A stretch of DNA of 64,000 bases, from NCBI GenBank assembly GCA_022826665.1, contig JAJDUK010000103.1:1-64000 (forward strand), given 5' to 3'. Positions 34,982 through 43,402 of this stretch are shown here, one piece after another. Source of the stretch: Alphaproteobacteria bacterium. GTDB lineage: Bacteria > Pseudomonadota > Alphaproteobacteria > UBA828. The notes below the pieces were generated by a model. That model searched no databases. It saw nothing but the letters and a program-made list of their open reading frames with translations, and was not told the DNA's origin. How positions within the stretch are numbered: the first letter of the stretch is position 1; each line of letters begins with the position of its first letter. The position numbers and the translations under genes are program-made.

Positions 34982-35640
34982 GACTGACGAGGCCGCGCGC
35001 CGTCCTGTTCGACTGGGACAACACGCTGGTCGAGAGCTGGGACATCATCCACGAGAGCCTGCGGCAGACCTTTCTCGACCTGGGGCGCGAGCCCTGGAGC
35101 TTCGATCAGACCAAGGCCTGGGTGCGGCGTTCCATGCGGGATTCGTTCCCCGACCTCTTCGGAGCCGACGCGGTGCGGGCCGAACACTCGTTCTACCGGC
35201 ATTACAGGGCGCATCACCTGCGTCGGCTGACCCCACTCACCGGCGCCGCGGCCACGCTGGATGCGCTTCACCGCGATGGGCTCCCGCTCGGGGTGGTCAG
35301 CAGCAAGCAGGGCAACCTGGTTCGAGAGGAAGCGGAGCATTTGGGCTGGAGCGGCTATTTCGGGCGCATCGTCGGCGCCGACGATGGGCCGGTGGACAAG
35401 CCGGCGCCGGAGGCCGTCACTCTGGCACTCGACGGCACCGAGATTACTCCCGGCCCGGATGTTTGGTATGTCGGCGACACGGGAATCGACGTGACCTGCG
35501 CTCGAAATTCGGGTTGCGCTGCGGTGATCGTCAGTGCCGACCCACCCCGCGATGGCGACTGCCCGCGCGTGCCGGATCATCAAGTCGCCGATCACGCGGG
35601 GTTGCATGACTTCTTGCGGGCGCACGGAATCACCATATAG
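34978..35640 (+). CDS. HAD-superfamily phosphatase (phosphoglycolate-phosphatase-like)
   Basis: A 220-residue HAD hydrolase with the nucleophile motif LFDWDNTLVESW, a helical cap, motif II LGVVSSKQGNLVREE, the Lys of motif III in GPVDKPAPEAV and the acidic motif IV in YVGDTGIDVTCA. The metabolite it acts on is unknown. The GTG start at 34978 overlaps the aminotransferase stop (GTGA); no later ATG would keep motif I. It lies between the D-amino-acid aminotransferase and hfq. Confidence 0.87.
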   Translation: MRLTRPRAVLFDWDNTLVESWDIIHESLRQTFLDLGREPWSFDQTKAWVRRSMRDSFPDLFGADAVRAEHSFYRHYRAHHLRRLTPLTGAAATLDALHRDGLPLGVVSSKQGNLVREEAEHLGWSGYFGRIVGADDGPVDKPAPEAVTLALDGTEITPGPDVWYVGDTGIDVTCARNSGCAAVIVSADPPRDGDCPRVPDHQVADHAGLHDFLRAHGITI

Positions 35641-35647
35641 TCAACAG

Positions 35648-35671
35648 TGGCATGCTTGCATGAGCATGCCA
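35648..35671 (+). promoter_or_regulatory. 9-bp perfect hairpin upstream of hfq
   Basis: TGGCATGCT and AGCATGCCA flank the loop TGCATG, eight bases after the phosphatase stop and 48 bases before the hfq ATG. There is no T-run, so it is more likely an RNA processing or regulatory element in the hfq leader, or an operator, than a terminator. Confidence 0.45.
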
Positions 35672-35718
35672 GGCGCCCGGCCCCTCGGAGGCGGGGGCAG
35701 GCAAGGATAGAGAAACAC

Positions 35719-35979
35719 ATGACTGGCAAGGGATCTCACAGTCTCCAGGACGTCTTCCTCAATCACGTCCGCAAAGGAAAAATGCCGGTCACGATCTTTC
35801 TCGTGAACGGTGTCAAGCTCCAGGGAATTATCACCTGGTTCGACAATTTCTGTGTTTTGCTCAAACGCGATGACCATTCGCAGCTTGTCTACAAGCATGC
35901 GATTTCCACGGTCATGCCGGTTCAGCCGATCCAGTTGTTCGATCAGGGAGCAGAGCCGGCAGAGGAGGACGATACGTAA
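35719..35979 (+). CDS. hfq: RNA chaperone Hfq
   Basis: The 86-residue Sm-like protein forms hexamers that pair small RNAs with mRNAs. It has the Sm1 segment [21 protein letters not shown], the conserved [23 protein letters not shown] and the Sm2 motif [10 protein letters not shown], then a short acidic tail typical of alphaproteobacteria. The open frame extends upstream but ATG 35719 gives the family N-terminus. The hflX GTG follows the stop codon with no gap. Confidence 0.97.
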   Translation: MTGKGSHSLQDVFLNHVRKGKMPVTIFLVNGVKLQGIITWFDNFCVLLKRDDHSQLVYKHAISTVMPVQPIQLFDQGAEPAEEDDT

Positions 35980-37347
35980 GTGGCGAGCGTCAGCGTCCCG
36001 CGCGACGCTAATTCGCCACCGCGCACCTGCGTCCTGCATCCGGTGCTGGCTCGCCCGCCGGCGGCCGGGAACGCGTGCGAGCGCGCGCGGGAGCCCGAGA
36101 GTCGGCTTGCCGAGGCGGTGAGCCTCGCCCACGCCATCGATCTCGATGTCGTGGAGGCCGATGTCGTGCCCGTGCAGAAGCCGCGGCCGGCGACCCTCTT
36201 CGGTCCCGGGCGCGTGGAGGCGGTGGCGGACGTCGTGACCGCGCACGAGCTCGGACTGGTCGTCGTGGATGGGGCGCTCACCCCGGTCCAGCAGCGCAAT
36301 CTCGAACGCGCGTGGCACTGCAAGGTCATCGACCGCACCGCGCTCATCCTCGAAATCTTCGCGGCGCGGGCCCGCACCCGTGAAGGCCGGCTCCAGGTTG
36401 AACTCGCCGCCCTTCGCTACCAGCGGAGCCGCCTGGTGCGGTCCTGGACGCATCTGGAACGCCAGCGCGGCGGCCTTGGCTTCGTGGGCGGGCCGGGCGA
36501 GACCCAGATCGAGGCCGACCGGCGCCAGATTCGCGTCCGCATCGACCGCCTGGAGCGCGCGCTCGACGGGGTCAAGCGCACGCGCGGGCTGCATCGCGCC
36601 GCCCGCCAACGCGTCCCCTATCCCGTGATCGCCCTGGTCGGCTACACCAACGCCGGCAAGACCACGCTCTTCAACCGCCTCACCGGGGCCGCGGTGGTCG
36701 CGCGCGACCAGCTCTTCGCGACCCTCGATCCGACCATGCGCGGGGTCGTCCTGCCGTCGGGCCAGCGCGTCATCCTCTCCGATACCGTCGGCTTCGTCTC
36801 CGATCTACCGCACGATCTGGTTGCGGCGTTCCGCGCGACCTTGGAGGAGGTGGTCGCCGCCGACCTCATCGTGCATGTCCGCGACTGCGCCCATGCGGAC
36901 AGCGCCGAGCAACGCGCCGACGTGCTCCGGGTGCTGACCGAGCTCGGACTCGAAGATCGCCTCGGGACCGGCGTCCTTGAGGTGCTCAACAAGCTCGACC
37001 TGCTCGATCCGCGCCAGCGCGCCTGCCTCGCGGAGCGGGGAAGGGGAGGGGGCAACGGCGCCAACGGCCTCGCCGATCGCCAGAGCGTCGCTGCCGCATC
37101 GGCGCTCACCGGCGAAGGGGTCGACGATCTGATCCGGGCAATAGACGCCCGGCTGACGGCGTCGCGACGCATCGTCGAGGTGCGGGTGCCCTATGCCGAC
37201 GGCGCGACTCTGGCCTGGCTCTATCGCCACGGCGAGGTCTTGGAGCACGCCGACGACGACGGCGAGGCCCGTCTCAGGGTCGGCCTCACCCCGGCGGACG
37301 CCGGCCGGCTGGAGCGACGCCCCGGCATCTCGCTCGCCGTCCGCTGA
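35980..37347 (+). CDS. hflX: Ribosome-associated GTPase HflX
   Basis: HflX is a GTPase that splits and rescues stalled 70S ribosomes, especially under heat stress. The 455-residue protein has the HflX N-terminal domain, with the glycine-rich PATLFGPGRVE and the linker ERQRGGLGFVGGPGETQIEADRR. The G domain shows G1 ALVGYTNAGKTTL, G3 DTVGFVSDLP and G4 NKLD. The start is GTG immediately after the hfq stop. The 3' end lies 20 bp from the left end of an IS701-type insertion. In related bacteria mazG often follows; here it is 7 kb away. Confidence 0.95.
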   Translation: MASVSVPRDANSPPRTCVLHPVLARPPAAGNACERAREPESRLAEAVSLAHAIDLDVVEADVVPVQKPRPATLFGPGRVEAVADVVTAHELGLVVVDGALTPVQQRNLERAWHCKVIDRTALILEIFAARARTREGRLQVELAALRYQRSRLVRSWTHLERQRGGLGFVGGPGETQIEADRRQIRVRIDRLERALDGVKRTRGLHRAARQRVPYPVIALVGYTNAGKTTLFNRLTGAAVVARDQLFATLDPTMRGVVLPSGQRVILSDTVGFVSDLPHDLVAAFRATLEEVVAADLIVHVRDCAHADSAEQRADVLRVLTELGLEDRLGTGVLEVLNKLDLLDPRQRACLAERGRGGGNGANGLADRQSVAAASALTGEGVDDLIRAIDARLTASRRIVEVRVPYADGATLAWLYRHGEVLEHADDDGEARLRVGLTPADAGRLERRPGISLAVR

Positions 37348-37367
37348 TTTCTCCACCGCCGCGCTAG

Positions 37368-38799
37368 TACTACAGTTGTGTTTACGGTCGTCTTTTGTAG
37401 TGAGAGACAGCCGCTGAAGCTTGGTGTTGTCGTCGCCATAGAGACCACTGGATGATGTCGGACGCTCTGTGCGACGGTTTGACTATCAAGCGGGCGAGAA
37501 GGGTTTGGATTTCGGGGACCGAGGGAACGAGGGCGGCGAGGAGCATCAGGCGGCGATTGGCGGGTTGGGACTCGTTTCGTTCTCTTTGCCGGATGCGGCG
37601 TTTCGCAGCTCGGCAGCGAGTTTGGCGAGGAAGGCGGCTGCGGCCATGACGAGACTGATGTGGCGATGCCAACCGTGCCAGGAGCGGGCCTCGCAGTGGT
37701 CGAGGCCGAGGTCGTCCTTGGCCCTCTGGAAGCACTCCTCGATGGTCCATCGCAGGCCTGCGACACCGGCGAGTTCGGCGAGCGTGGTGTCTTGGGGGCA
37801 GAAGACGAGAGAGTAGGCCCGCTTGTTGGGATCCTTGCGGGAGCGGCGGATGAGCAACCATCGTTCCCGCCCTTCGTCGCAGGGCCAGCCCAGGGCGATG
37901 CGAGCCCAGTCGTAGAGCCTTGGGCCCTTGCTGCCCTCGCCGGCGGCATGGGCCGCCCAGGCCCCGTCGGCCAGATCATCGGCCATGGTCGCGGGATCGG
38001 TCTCGATCAGCCCGGCCGGGGTGACAAAGCGCAGAGTGTGGTTGCTGCGCACCGCCAGCACATAGCTCTGTCCTCGCTCTTCCAGCATGCGTCGCAGCCG
38101 GGTGTCCGAGCCATAGACCGCGTCGGCGAGAACGAAGGCGCAGGGCAGGTCCGCATCGAGCGCCGCAGCAATCATCGCGCGGGCGAGGGCCGGCTTGGTC
38201 GCAAAGACGATCTCGTCGGGCACCTGCGTCTTGGCCCGGCGCGCGCCGTCCTCGGCCCACGCGCGCGGCAGATACAGCCGGCGGTCGATCAGCGCCTGCC
38301 CAAGACGGCCCGCGTAGGCGAGGAAGACACCGACCTGGCTGTTCTCGACACGACCCGCCGTCCCCGAATACTGGCGGGCAACGCCGACCGAATGCCGGCC
38401 CTTCTTCACGAAGCCCGTCTCATCGACCACCAGCACGCCGTCCGGGCAGCCCAACGCCTCGAGCGCATAGGCTCGGACCTCGTCCCGCAGCGCCTCGGCA
38501 TCCCAGCGGCTGCGGCCCAGAAGCGCCTGCATCCGCCACGGCCGGGACAGCCCCGCCTGTTCCGCCATCATCCAGCCCGTCTTGCGCTCGATCCCAGACA
38601 GCAGACCGTCCAAAAACGCGCTCCCCGTCTCGCGCAACTCACGACGCCCGAACACCGGGCCCAGACGTAGCTTCCACAACCCCAGCTCACGCTCCCATTC
38701 CAGAAGCGAGCCCGACCAATCCGCCACGCTCATCGATCCACCTCTCCGCAGCCGTTCGGCCCAGAGAGCCATACGTCGAGATAAAACACAACTGTAGTA
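37368..38799 (-). mobile_element. IS701-family insertion sequence, intact
   Basis: A 1432-bp element encoding one transposase. Its ends are near-perfect inverted repeats reading TACTACAGTTGTGTTT inward from both sides. CTAG flanks both ends (37364-37367 and 38800-38803), fitting the 4-bp YTAR target duplications of this family. Matching ends, flanking repeats and an intact frame suggest a recent insertion. It lies just downstream of hflX and next to an IS630-type remnant. Confidence 0.85.
37546..38733 (-). CDS. IS701-family transposase (DDE_5 type)
   Basis: The 395-residue DDE transposase has first-Asp segment GVLVVDETGFVKKGRHSVGV, the tract ARQYSGTAGRVENSQVGVFL, the second Asp in FVLADAVYGSD and the glutamate-bearing RWTIEECFQRAKDDLGLDH. 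This order is diagnostic of IS701-type elements. ATG 38733 is preceded by GGAGAGGTGG; the frame extends to an ATG at 38772 without a ribosome site. No frameshift or stop is visible, so the element may still be active. Confidence 0.9.
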   Translation of the reverse strand: MSVADWSGSLLEWERELGLWKLRLGPVFGRRELRETGSAFLDGLLSGIERKTGWMMAEQAGLSRPWRMQALLGRSRWDAEALRDEVRAYALEALGCPDGVLVVDETGFVKKGRHSVGVARQYSGTAGRVENSQVGVFLAYAGRLGQALIDRRLYLPRAWAEDGARRAKTQVPDEIVFATKPALARAMIAAALDADLPCAFVLADAVYGSDTRLRRMLEERGQSYVLAVRSNHTLRFVTPAGLIETDPATMADDLADGAWAAHAAGEGSKGPRLYDWARIALGWPCDEGRERWLLIRRSRKDPNKRAYSLVFCPQDTTLAELAGVAGLRWTIEECFQRAKDDLGLDHCEARSWHGWHRHISLVMAAAAFLAKLAAELRNAASGKENETSPNPPIAA

Positions 38800-38815
38800 C
38801 TAGATCACTATCCGA

Positions 38816-39802
38816 TCACACGTGGTCATATCCTGTAGCAGCGAAGTAGTTTTGGCACTCGGCGGGTGTGAAGGTGTCTGTGGCTTCGCCGATGGCGTCC
38901 CAGAGTTCTGGGAGGGTGCGGGCGGCGCGGCGTTTGAGGGAGGCTTTGAGCTTGGAGAATGCCATCTCGATCGGGTTGAAGTCGGGACTGTATGGCGGCA
39001 GGAAGCGCAACTCGGCCCCGGCCCTTTGGGATGGCCTCTCGGGCGGCAGCACTTCGGTGGGCGGGAAGGTTGTCCATCACCACGATGTCGCCGGGTTTGA
39101 GGATAGGCACCAGCACCTTGTCTACGTAGGCGAGGAAGGCGGTGCCGTGCATGGCGCCGTCGAGCACCATGGGAGCGGTCATGCCGCTCAGCCTGCGTGC
39201 GCCGACGAAGGTTGTGGTCTTCCAGTGCCCATGAGGCACCGGAGCGCGGCAGCGGTGTCCGCGTAGTGCCCGGCCCGAGCGTCTTGTCATCTTGGTGGAA
39301 GCACCGTTCGGCGGCTTACGCGGCCTTCGGCCACGGTCCGCCTCACCATCGACGAAGACGAGCTTCTCGGGGTCGAGAGCAGGCTGTGTCTCAAGCCAGG
39401 CTTGCCGGCGCCTGAGCACGTCAGGGCGCTGCTGCTCGCTGGCGTGTGCCGTTTTTTGAAGGTGATGCCGCGGCGGTGGAAGAAGCGCCACACGGTGCTC
39501 TGCGAGACCCGCACCCCGTGCTCGTCCTCCAGATGGGTGGCGATCTCCGAAAGCGTCATGTCCGGGGTCTCGTCCACCAGTGCCAGAACCACCTCGGCCC
39601 ACGCCTCGATCCGCTGCGAGCGCCGGTCGCCGCTCTGCGCTCTCGGCCGATAGCTGCCCGTGCGACGCCAGGCGCTCACCCACTTGATCGCCGTCGACGG
39701 CGCGATGCCGAAGCGTCTCGCCGCGCCCCGGCGGGACATGCCGCCATCGACCACCGCCGTCACCACCCGGCGGCACAGATCATTCGAGAGAGGTCGTGTC
39801 AT
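38816..39802 (-). pseudogene. IS630-family transposase, frameshifted and disrupted
   Basis: The N-terminal helix-turn-helix part ([48 protein letters not shown]) runs from 39802 to an A6 run at 39452-39457. The frame then shifts by -1; A6 slippage is known to be programmed in some IS630 elements. The second part should begin VFVDETGASTKM, but about 12 extra residues separate VFVD from GASTKM, removing the DE motif. A second shift occurs near 39030, after [15 protein letters not shown], and the end ([18 protein letters not shown]) is in a third frame. Terminal repeats could not be identified. The copy is very probably dead. Confidence 0.85.
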
Positions 39803-40137
39803 GCAGGCTGGCCTTCTTCACCAGCCCGCATCTTGAATCACAAATCCAAGCAATTGAGAATTCTAAAGATTCTATAAGGTCGAAAAATGCTCTAATTCAC
39901 CGAAGATTTACATAATGTATAATCGAAATATTGTCTGATAGTTTACTGAATTTCATATATTTTCCCTCACTCAATGACCCTCCGGTCAAGCAGAGGGGGA
40001 TGCGCGAAGATGCCCGGCATCCACGCGTTGCGCGCGTCCAAAAGGGCCTCAGAGGCCAACATTTGGTATGGGGTGAACGAAGAACAATTGGGAAACCGCG
40101 GCTCACGTATAGGCTGCCCTGTCGGCCCGGCTTGCAG
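39803..40137. other. Non-coding stretch between the IS630 remnant and the groESL promoter
   Basis: This 335-bp segment contains a distinctly AT-rich block (about 39840-39965) and no supported gene. A short inverted repeat GGCTGG/CCAGCC lies at its left end beside the transposase start, perhaps near the element's end. The base composition differs sharply from the surrounding genome. Confidence 0.55.
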
Positions 40138-40166
40138 TTGACACCGCCGCGCCGTCTCCCTATTAA
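40138..40166 (+). promoter_or_regulatory. Sigma-70-type promoter of groES-groEL
   Basis: TTGACA at 40138-40143 and TATTAA at 40161-40166 are separated by 17 bases, an almost consensus housekeeping promoter. Transcription would begin inside the CIRCE element that follows, as expected for HrcA control. Confidence 0.8.
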
Positions 40167-40169
40167 GCG

Positions 40170-40196
40170 TTAGCACTCGCCACGTGAGAGCGCTAA
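40170..40196. promoter_or_regulatory. CIRCE operator (HrcA binding site)
   Basis: TTAGCACTC and GAGCGCTAA are separated by nine bases. The CIRCE consensus is TTAGCACTC-N9-GAGTGCTAA, so only one base in the right arm differs. It lies directly downstream of the promoter -10, where HrcA would block transcription except under heat or protein-folding stress. No hrcA gene is in the window. Confidence 0.9.
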
Positions 40197-40254
40197 CAAG
40201 CGCTCGCAGCGGACCACTGGCGGAATTGAACACGGTCACGTCTCGGAGGGCGGC

Positions 40255-40542
40255 ATGAACATCAGGCCTTTGCACGATCGCGTGCTGGTGCGGCGGATCG
40301 AGCAGGATCAGACGACGGCGGGCGGCATCATCATTCCGGACACCGCCCAGGAGAAACCGCAGGAAGGCGAGGTCGTCGCCGCAGGTCCCGGCGAGCGCGG
40401 AGAGGACGGCAGGCTCACCCCCCTCGATGTCAAGGCGGGCGACCGCATCCTGTTCGGCAAGTGGTCGGGCACCGAAGTCAAGGTCGACGGCGAGGAGCTG
40501 TTGATCATGAAGGAGTCCGACATCATGGGTGTGATCGAGTAG
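40255..40542 (+). CDS. groES: Co-chaperonin GroES
   Basis: The 95-residue lid of the GroEL chamber. It begins [21 protein letters not shown], carries the mobile loop [20 protein letters not shown] and ends [11 protein letters not shown], all typical. CTCGGAGGG precedes the ATG. It is the first gene of a CIRCE-controlled pair with groEL 45 bp downstream. Confidence 0.96.
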   Translation: MNIRPLHDRVLVRRIEQDQTTAGGIIIPDTAQEKPQEGEVVAAGPGERGEDGRLTPLDVKAGDRILFGKWSGTEVKVDGEELLIMKESDIMGVIE

Positions 40543-40587
40543 CGCGGCACCCTCCCGCACAAGCATCGAAATCTGGAGCGTTCGGCG

Positions 40588-42267
40588 ATGGCCAAGAAAG
40601 AAATCCACCAAGCCGAGGAGGCCCGCGAGCGCCTTCTCGAAGGTGTCGACATCCTCACCGACGCCGTATCGGTCACGCTCGGCCCGAAGGGCCGCACCGT
40701 GGTCTATCAGACGGCGGGCGGCGACGGGCGGATCACGAAGGACGGCGTGACCGTCGCCAAGGAGATCGAGCTCGAGGATCGGCTCCAGGACATGGGCGCC
40801 CGGCTCGTCCGCGAGGCCGCGACTCACACCGAGAAATCCGCCGGCGATGGCACCACCACGGCGACCATCCTCGCTCGTGCGCTCGCACGCGAGGGTGCCA
40901 AGGCGGTTGCGGCGGGCATGAACCCGATGGACCTGCGCCGCGGCATCGACCGCGCCGTCGATGCGGTGGTCGAAGAGATCGGCAAGAAGTCCAAGCGAGT
41001 GAAGACCCGCGAGGAGATCACGCAGGTGGCGACCGTCGCCGCCAACAATGACCCGGTGGTGGGCGACATGATCTCGCAGGCCATGGAAGAGGTGGGCGAG
41101 CGCGGCGTCATCACCATCGAGGAAGCAGCCGGCATCGACACTGAGCTCGATGTCGTCGAGGGCATGAACTTCGACAAGGGCTACGTGTCGCCCTATTTCG
41201 TGACCAATGCCGAGCGCATGACGGTCGAGCTCGACGACGCCTATATTCTGGTGCACCAGGAGAAGCTCACCAGCATGCAGGAGCTGTTGCCGGTGCTGGA
41301 GAAAGTGGGTCAGACCGGCAAGCCGCTTGCGATCATCGCCGAAGACGTGGATGGCGAGGCGCTGGCGACCCTGGTGGTCAACCGGCTGCGCGGTGGCCTC
41401 AAGGCTGCGGCGGCCAAGGCACCGGCCTTTGGCGACCGGCGCAAGGCCATGCTCGAGGATATCGCCGTGCTCACCGGCGGCACCGTGGTCAACAAGGAGC
41501 AGGGCATCAAGCTGGAGAGCATCACGCTCGACCAACTCGGCACGGCCAAGCGGGTCGAGATGAGCAAGGACGAGACCGTGATCGTCGGCGGGGGCGGCAC
41601 CAAGAAGGCCATCAACGAACGCTGCCAGCAGCTCCGCACCGAGATCGAGACCACCGATTCCGAATACGACCAGGAGCGCTTCGAGGAGCGGCTCGCCAAG
41701 CTGGTCGGCGGCGTTGCCATCCTCAGGGTCGGCGGCGATAGCGAAATCGAGGTCAAGGAGAAGAAGGAGCTCGTCGAAGACGCCATGCGCGCCACGCGTG
41801 CGGCGGTGGAGGAGGGCGTCGTCCCCGGCGGCGGCGTGGCGCTGCTCGCGGCCTCGCGCAAGCTCGACAAGCTGCAGGGGGACAATGCCGACCAGGATCG
41901 CGGCATCGCCATCGTGCGGAGCGCGATCCGCTCGCCCACCCGCCATATTGCGGAGAACGCCGGCGCCGACGGCTCGCTCGTGGTGGGCACGCTGCTCGAC
42001 GGTCGCGGCGCGAGCCGAGGATTCGACGCCCAGGAGGGTCGCTACTGCGACATGATCGAAGCCGGCATTCTGGATCCGGCGAAGGTCGTCCGCTCCGCGC
42101 TTCAGGACGCCGCGTCCATCGCCGGACTTCTGATCATGACCGAGGCCGGCATCGCGGAGATTCCCGAGGCGCCACCGCCGATGCCTCCGGGCGGCGGCGG
42201 CATGCCCGGAATGGGAGGCATGGGCGGTATGGGTGGCATGCCCGGTATGGGTGGCATGGGCATGTAA
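40588..42267 (+). CDS. groEL: Chaperonin GroEL, divergent paralogue-like
   Basis: The 559-residue chaperonin has the ATP-binding motifs [10 protein letters not shown] and [14 protein letters not shown], the apical segments and VPGGGVALL near residue 415. It ends in a Gly-Gly-Met-rich tail as in E. coli GroEL. Several positions differ from the usual alphaproteobacterial housekeeping protein: [19 protein letters not shown] at the start, [17 protein letters not shown] where NVVIDKxxGxPxITKDGV is standard, and [15 protein letters not shown]. It may therefore be a second chaperonin rather than the essential copy. It is followed by a strong intrinsic terminator. Confidence 0.93.
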   Translation: MAKKEIHQAEEARERLLEGVDILTDAVSVTLGPKGRTVVYQTAGGDGRITKDGVTVAKEIELEDRLQDMGARLVREAATHTEKSAGDGTTTATILARALAREGAKAVAAGMNPMDLRRGIDRAVDAVVEEIGKKSKRVKTREEITQVATVAANNDPVVGDMISQAMEEVGERGVITIEEAAGIDTELDVVEGMNFDKGYVSPYFVTNAERMTVELDDAYILVHQEKLTSMQELLPVLEKVGQTGKPLAIIAEDVDGEALATLVVNRLRGGLKAAAAKAPAFGDRRKAMLEDIAVLTGGTVVNKEQGIKLESITLDQLGTAKRVEMSKDETVIVGGGGTKKAINERCQQLRTEIETTDSEYDQERFEERLAKLVGGVAILRVGGDSEIEVKEKKELVEDAMRATRAAVEEGVVPGGGVALLAASRKLDKLQGDNADQDRGIAIVRSAIRSPTRHIAENAGADGSLVVGTLLDGRGASRGFDAQEGRYCDMIEAGILDPAKVVRSALQDAASIAGLLIMTEAGIAEIPEAPPPMPPGGGGMPGMGGMGGMGGMPGMGGMGM

Positions 42268-42295
42268 GCCCGCCTGGTCCATCGCACGTAATCGG

Positions 42296-42322
42296 GAAGG
42301 GGGCCGCATGGCCCCCTTCTTC
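42296..42322 (+). terminator. Intrinsic terminator of groESL
   Basis: GAAGGGGGCC and GGCCCCCTTC form a perfect 10-bp stem with loop GCAT and a short T-rich end, 28 bases after the groEL stop. Confidence 0.85.
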
Positions 42323-42740
42323 GTGCCGGGTGTTCCGTTTGCATCGCTCTCCATGCGGGTGTCTGGGACAAGCAAGCAAAATTTGAGGCGGGACTCGCCG
42401 GGATTAAGCGGGATGGGAGGGATGCTGCGGCGCTCACGGCTTCTGTCCTATTGGCGTCGTCGTCGGCAATCACGCCGATCGCGGAAAGAAGACGCCCGCG
42501 AGACGAGCGCCCGCTCACCCTGTCTCCGCTTGCCTCGACTTTCGTTTTCTTGTGCCTCATGGCCCAACCCTAGCGCCGACGGCCAGCACCGGGCATCGGA
42601 CCATGGTGCGGGCGCCCAGGCCTCGCCAGCTATTTGAAGGATACGGACGTAAGTGTTTGAAATTTCTCATAGAATGACGCATTTCAAGATTGTCACACTT
42701 GCCACACAGTGGCTGCGCACCCACTTTCCCTTCATAATAC
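42323..42740. other. Intergenic DNA with no supported gene
   Basis: The first 300 bases are GC-rich with only short, family-less frames on either strand. Composition then drops sharply after about 42640, marking the edge of the accessory segment that carries the GIY-YIG-like and AbiJ-like genes. Confidence 0.5.
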
Positions 42741-42827
42741 ACATGCATGTGTTATATGTTAAAATTCATGAGGTGAAGAAAATCATTTGTTGACAGGGTA
42801 TTATGATCGAACTACACTTGCATGTGT
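42741..42827 (+). promoter_or_regulatory. Candidate promoter with two near-identical palindromic operators
   Basis: ACACATGCATGTGT (42741-42754) is a perfect 14-bp palindrome. ACACTTGCATGTGT (42814-42827) differs by one base. Between them TTGACA (42790-42795) and TACACT (42813-42818) are 17 bases apart, so the second palindrome would overlap the -10 box. This is the layout of a repressor-controlled promoter for the small gene starting at 42858. Confidence 0.5.
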
Positions 42828-42857
42828 CGGTGGCTTCCTGGATCGGAGCAATTGGGT

Positions 42858-43124
42858 ATGAACAAGAGAGATCGGGATTCCGTGACGTACGACCTTGTGC
42901 GTGGCCAGGGCAATCGTGTGGTGTACCGGGGGACAACATCTCAAGACGTCGAAGCTCGCGCAGCGCAACACCGCGCAGAGGGCAAGAAGTTTGATCGCAT
43001 CGTCCAGACATCGAGACGAATGACCGAAGACGGAGCTCGACGCAAAGAGGCGGAAAATCTTGCGAGATACCGCTCAGGCCACGGCGGTCGTAATCCCTTG
43101 TACAACGAGACCGACGACGGCTAG
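42858..43124 (+). CDS. Small GIY-YIG-like protein
   Basis: An 88-residue protein beginning MNKRDRDSVTYDLVRGQGN. The pattern YDLVRGQGNRVVYRGTT, then VEARAAQHRAEGKKFDRI and a basic helical stretch ending HGGRNPLYNET, resembles the compact GIY-YIG-type nuclease-like proteins found in phages and mobile elements. The second half of the GIY-YIG signature is replaced by VVYRG, and catalytic residues cannot be assigned with confidence. ATG 42858 is used because upstream codons lie in the putative promoter. It is followed by a structured non-coding stretch and an AbiJ-like gene. Confidence 0.6.
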   Translation: MNKRDRDSVTYDLVRGQGNRVVYRGTTSQDVEARAAQHRAEGKKFDRIVQTSRRMTEDGARRKEAENLARYRSGHGGRNPLYNETDDG

Positions 43125-43402
43125 GCCCTGCCGATAGGAGTCCCTTGCGGAGAAGAACCGCAAAGCAAACCAGCATTTACTGGACGGGTGTACACCCTTG
43201 GCTTGTCCCGTTGAGAAGCGGATCATCGGCGTCCCGTCGTCGGGACAGCCTTAGATGCACTGTGGGGCCTCTCTCCGGCGGTCGTACTCGGGGAAGCCCA
43301 CCTCTCCCTGACCCTCTTCGCCACCAGGGTCCGGAGGGAAACCGCACCTGTGATGCTGGACCGACTCCAGTGCCAGCTTTGTATTGTCGAGGCTGACAGA
43401 CG
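43125..43402 (+). other. GC-rich non-coding stretch with four inverted repeats; possible structured RNA or leader
   Basis: Between the two accessory genes lie a 6-bp hairpin TTGCGG/CCGCAA (43145-43163), a 12-bp perfect palindrome GGGTGTACACCC (43186-43197), hairpin GTCCCG-TCGT-CGGGAC (43231-43246) and GACCCT/AGGGTC (43310-43331). No open frame looks like protein. It could be a structured RNA or the regulated leader of the AbiJ-like gene. Confidence 0.4.

Noticed and set aside
38804-39850. Complete IS630 element with defined terminal repeats
   Set aside because: I could not find matching inverted ends around the broken transposase, so only the pseudogene is reported.
42180-42265. Tandem repeats resembling a repeat array
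   Set aside because: They are codons for the Gly-Gly-Met tail of GroEL. No spacer-repeat pattern, hence no CRISPR; none was seen elsewhere in the window.
39967-42375. 802-codon open frame antisense to groES-groEL
   Set aside because: It mirrors the codon pattern of groESL, spans CIRCE and the terminator, and has no family-like motifs. Long antisense frames are expected in high-GC coding DNA.
42102-42560. 152-codon minus-strand open frame after groEL
   Set aside because: Most of it is antisense to the GroEL tail and the terminator; the remaining N-terminal part has no family pattern and no ribosome site.
43301-43345. Possible SRP (4.5S) RNA helix from GTCCGGAGGGAAAC
   Set aside because: The conserved GGTCAGG-TCCGGAAGGAAGCAGCC motif is not matched and the outer helix does not form.
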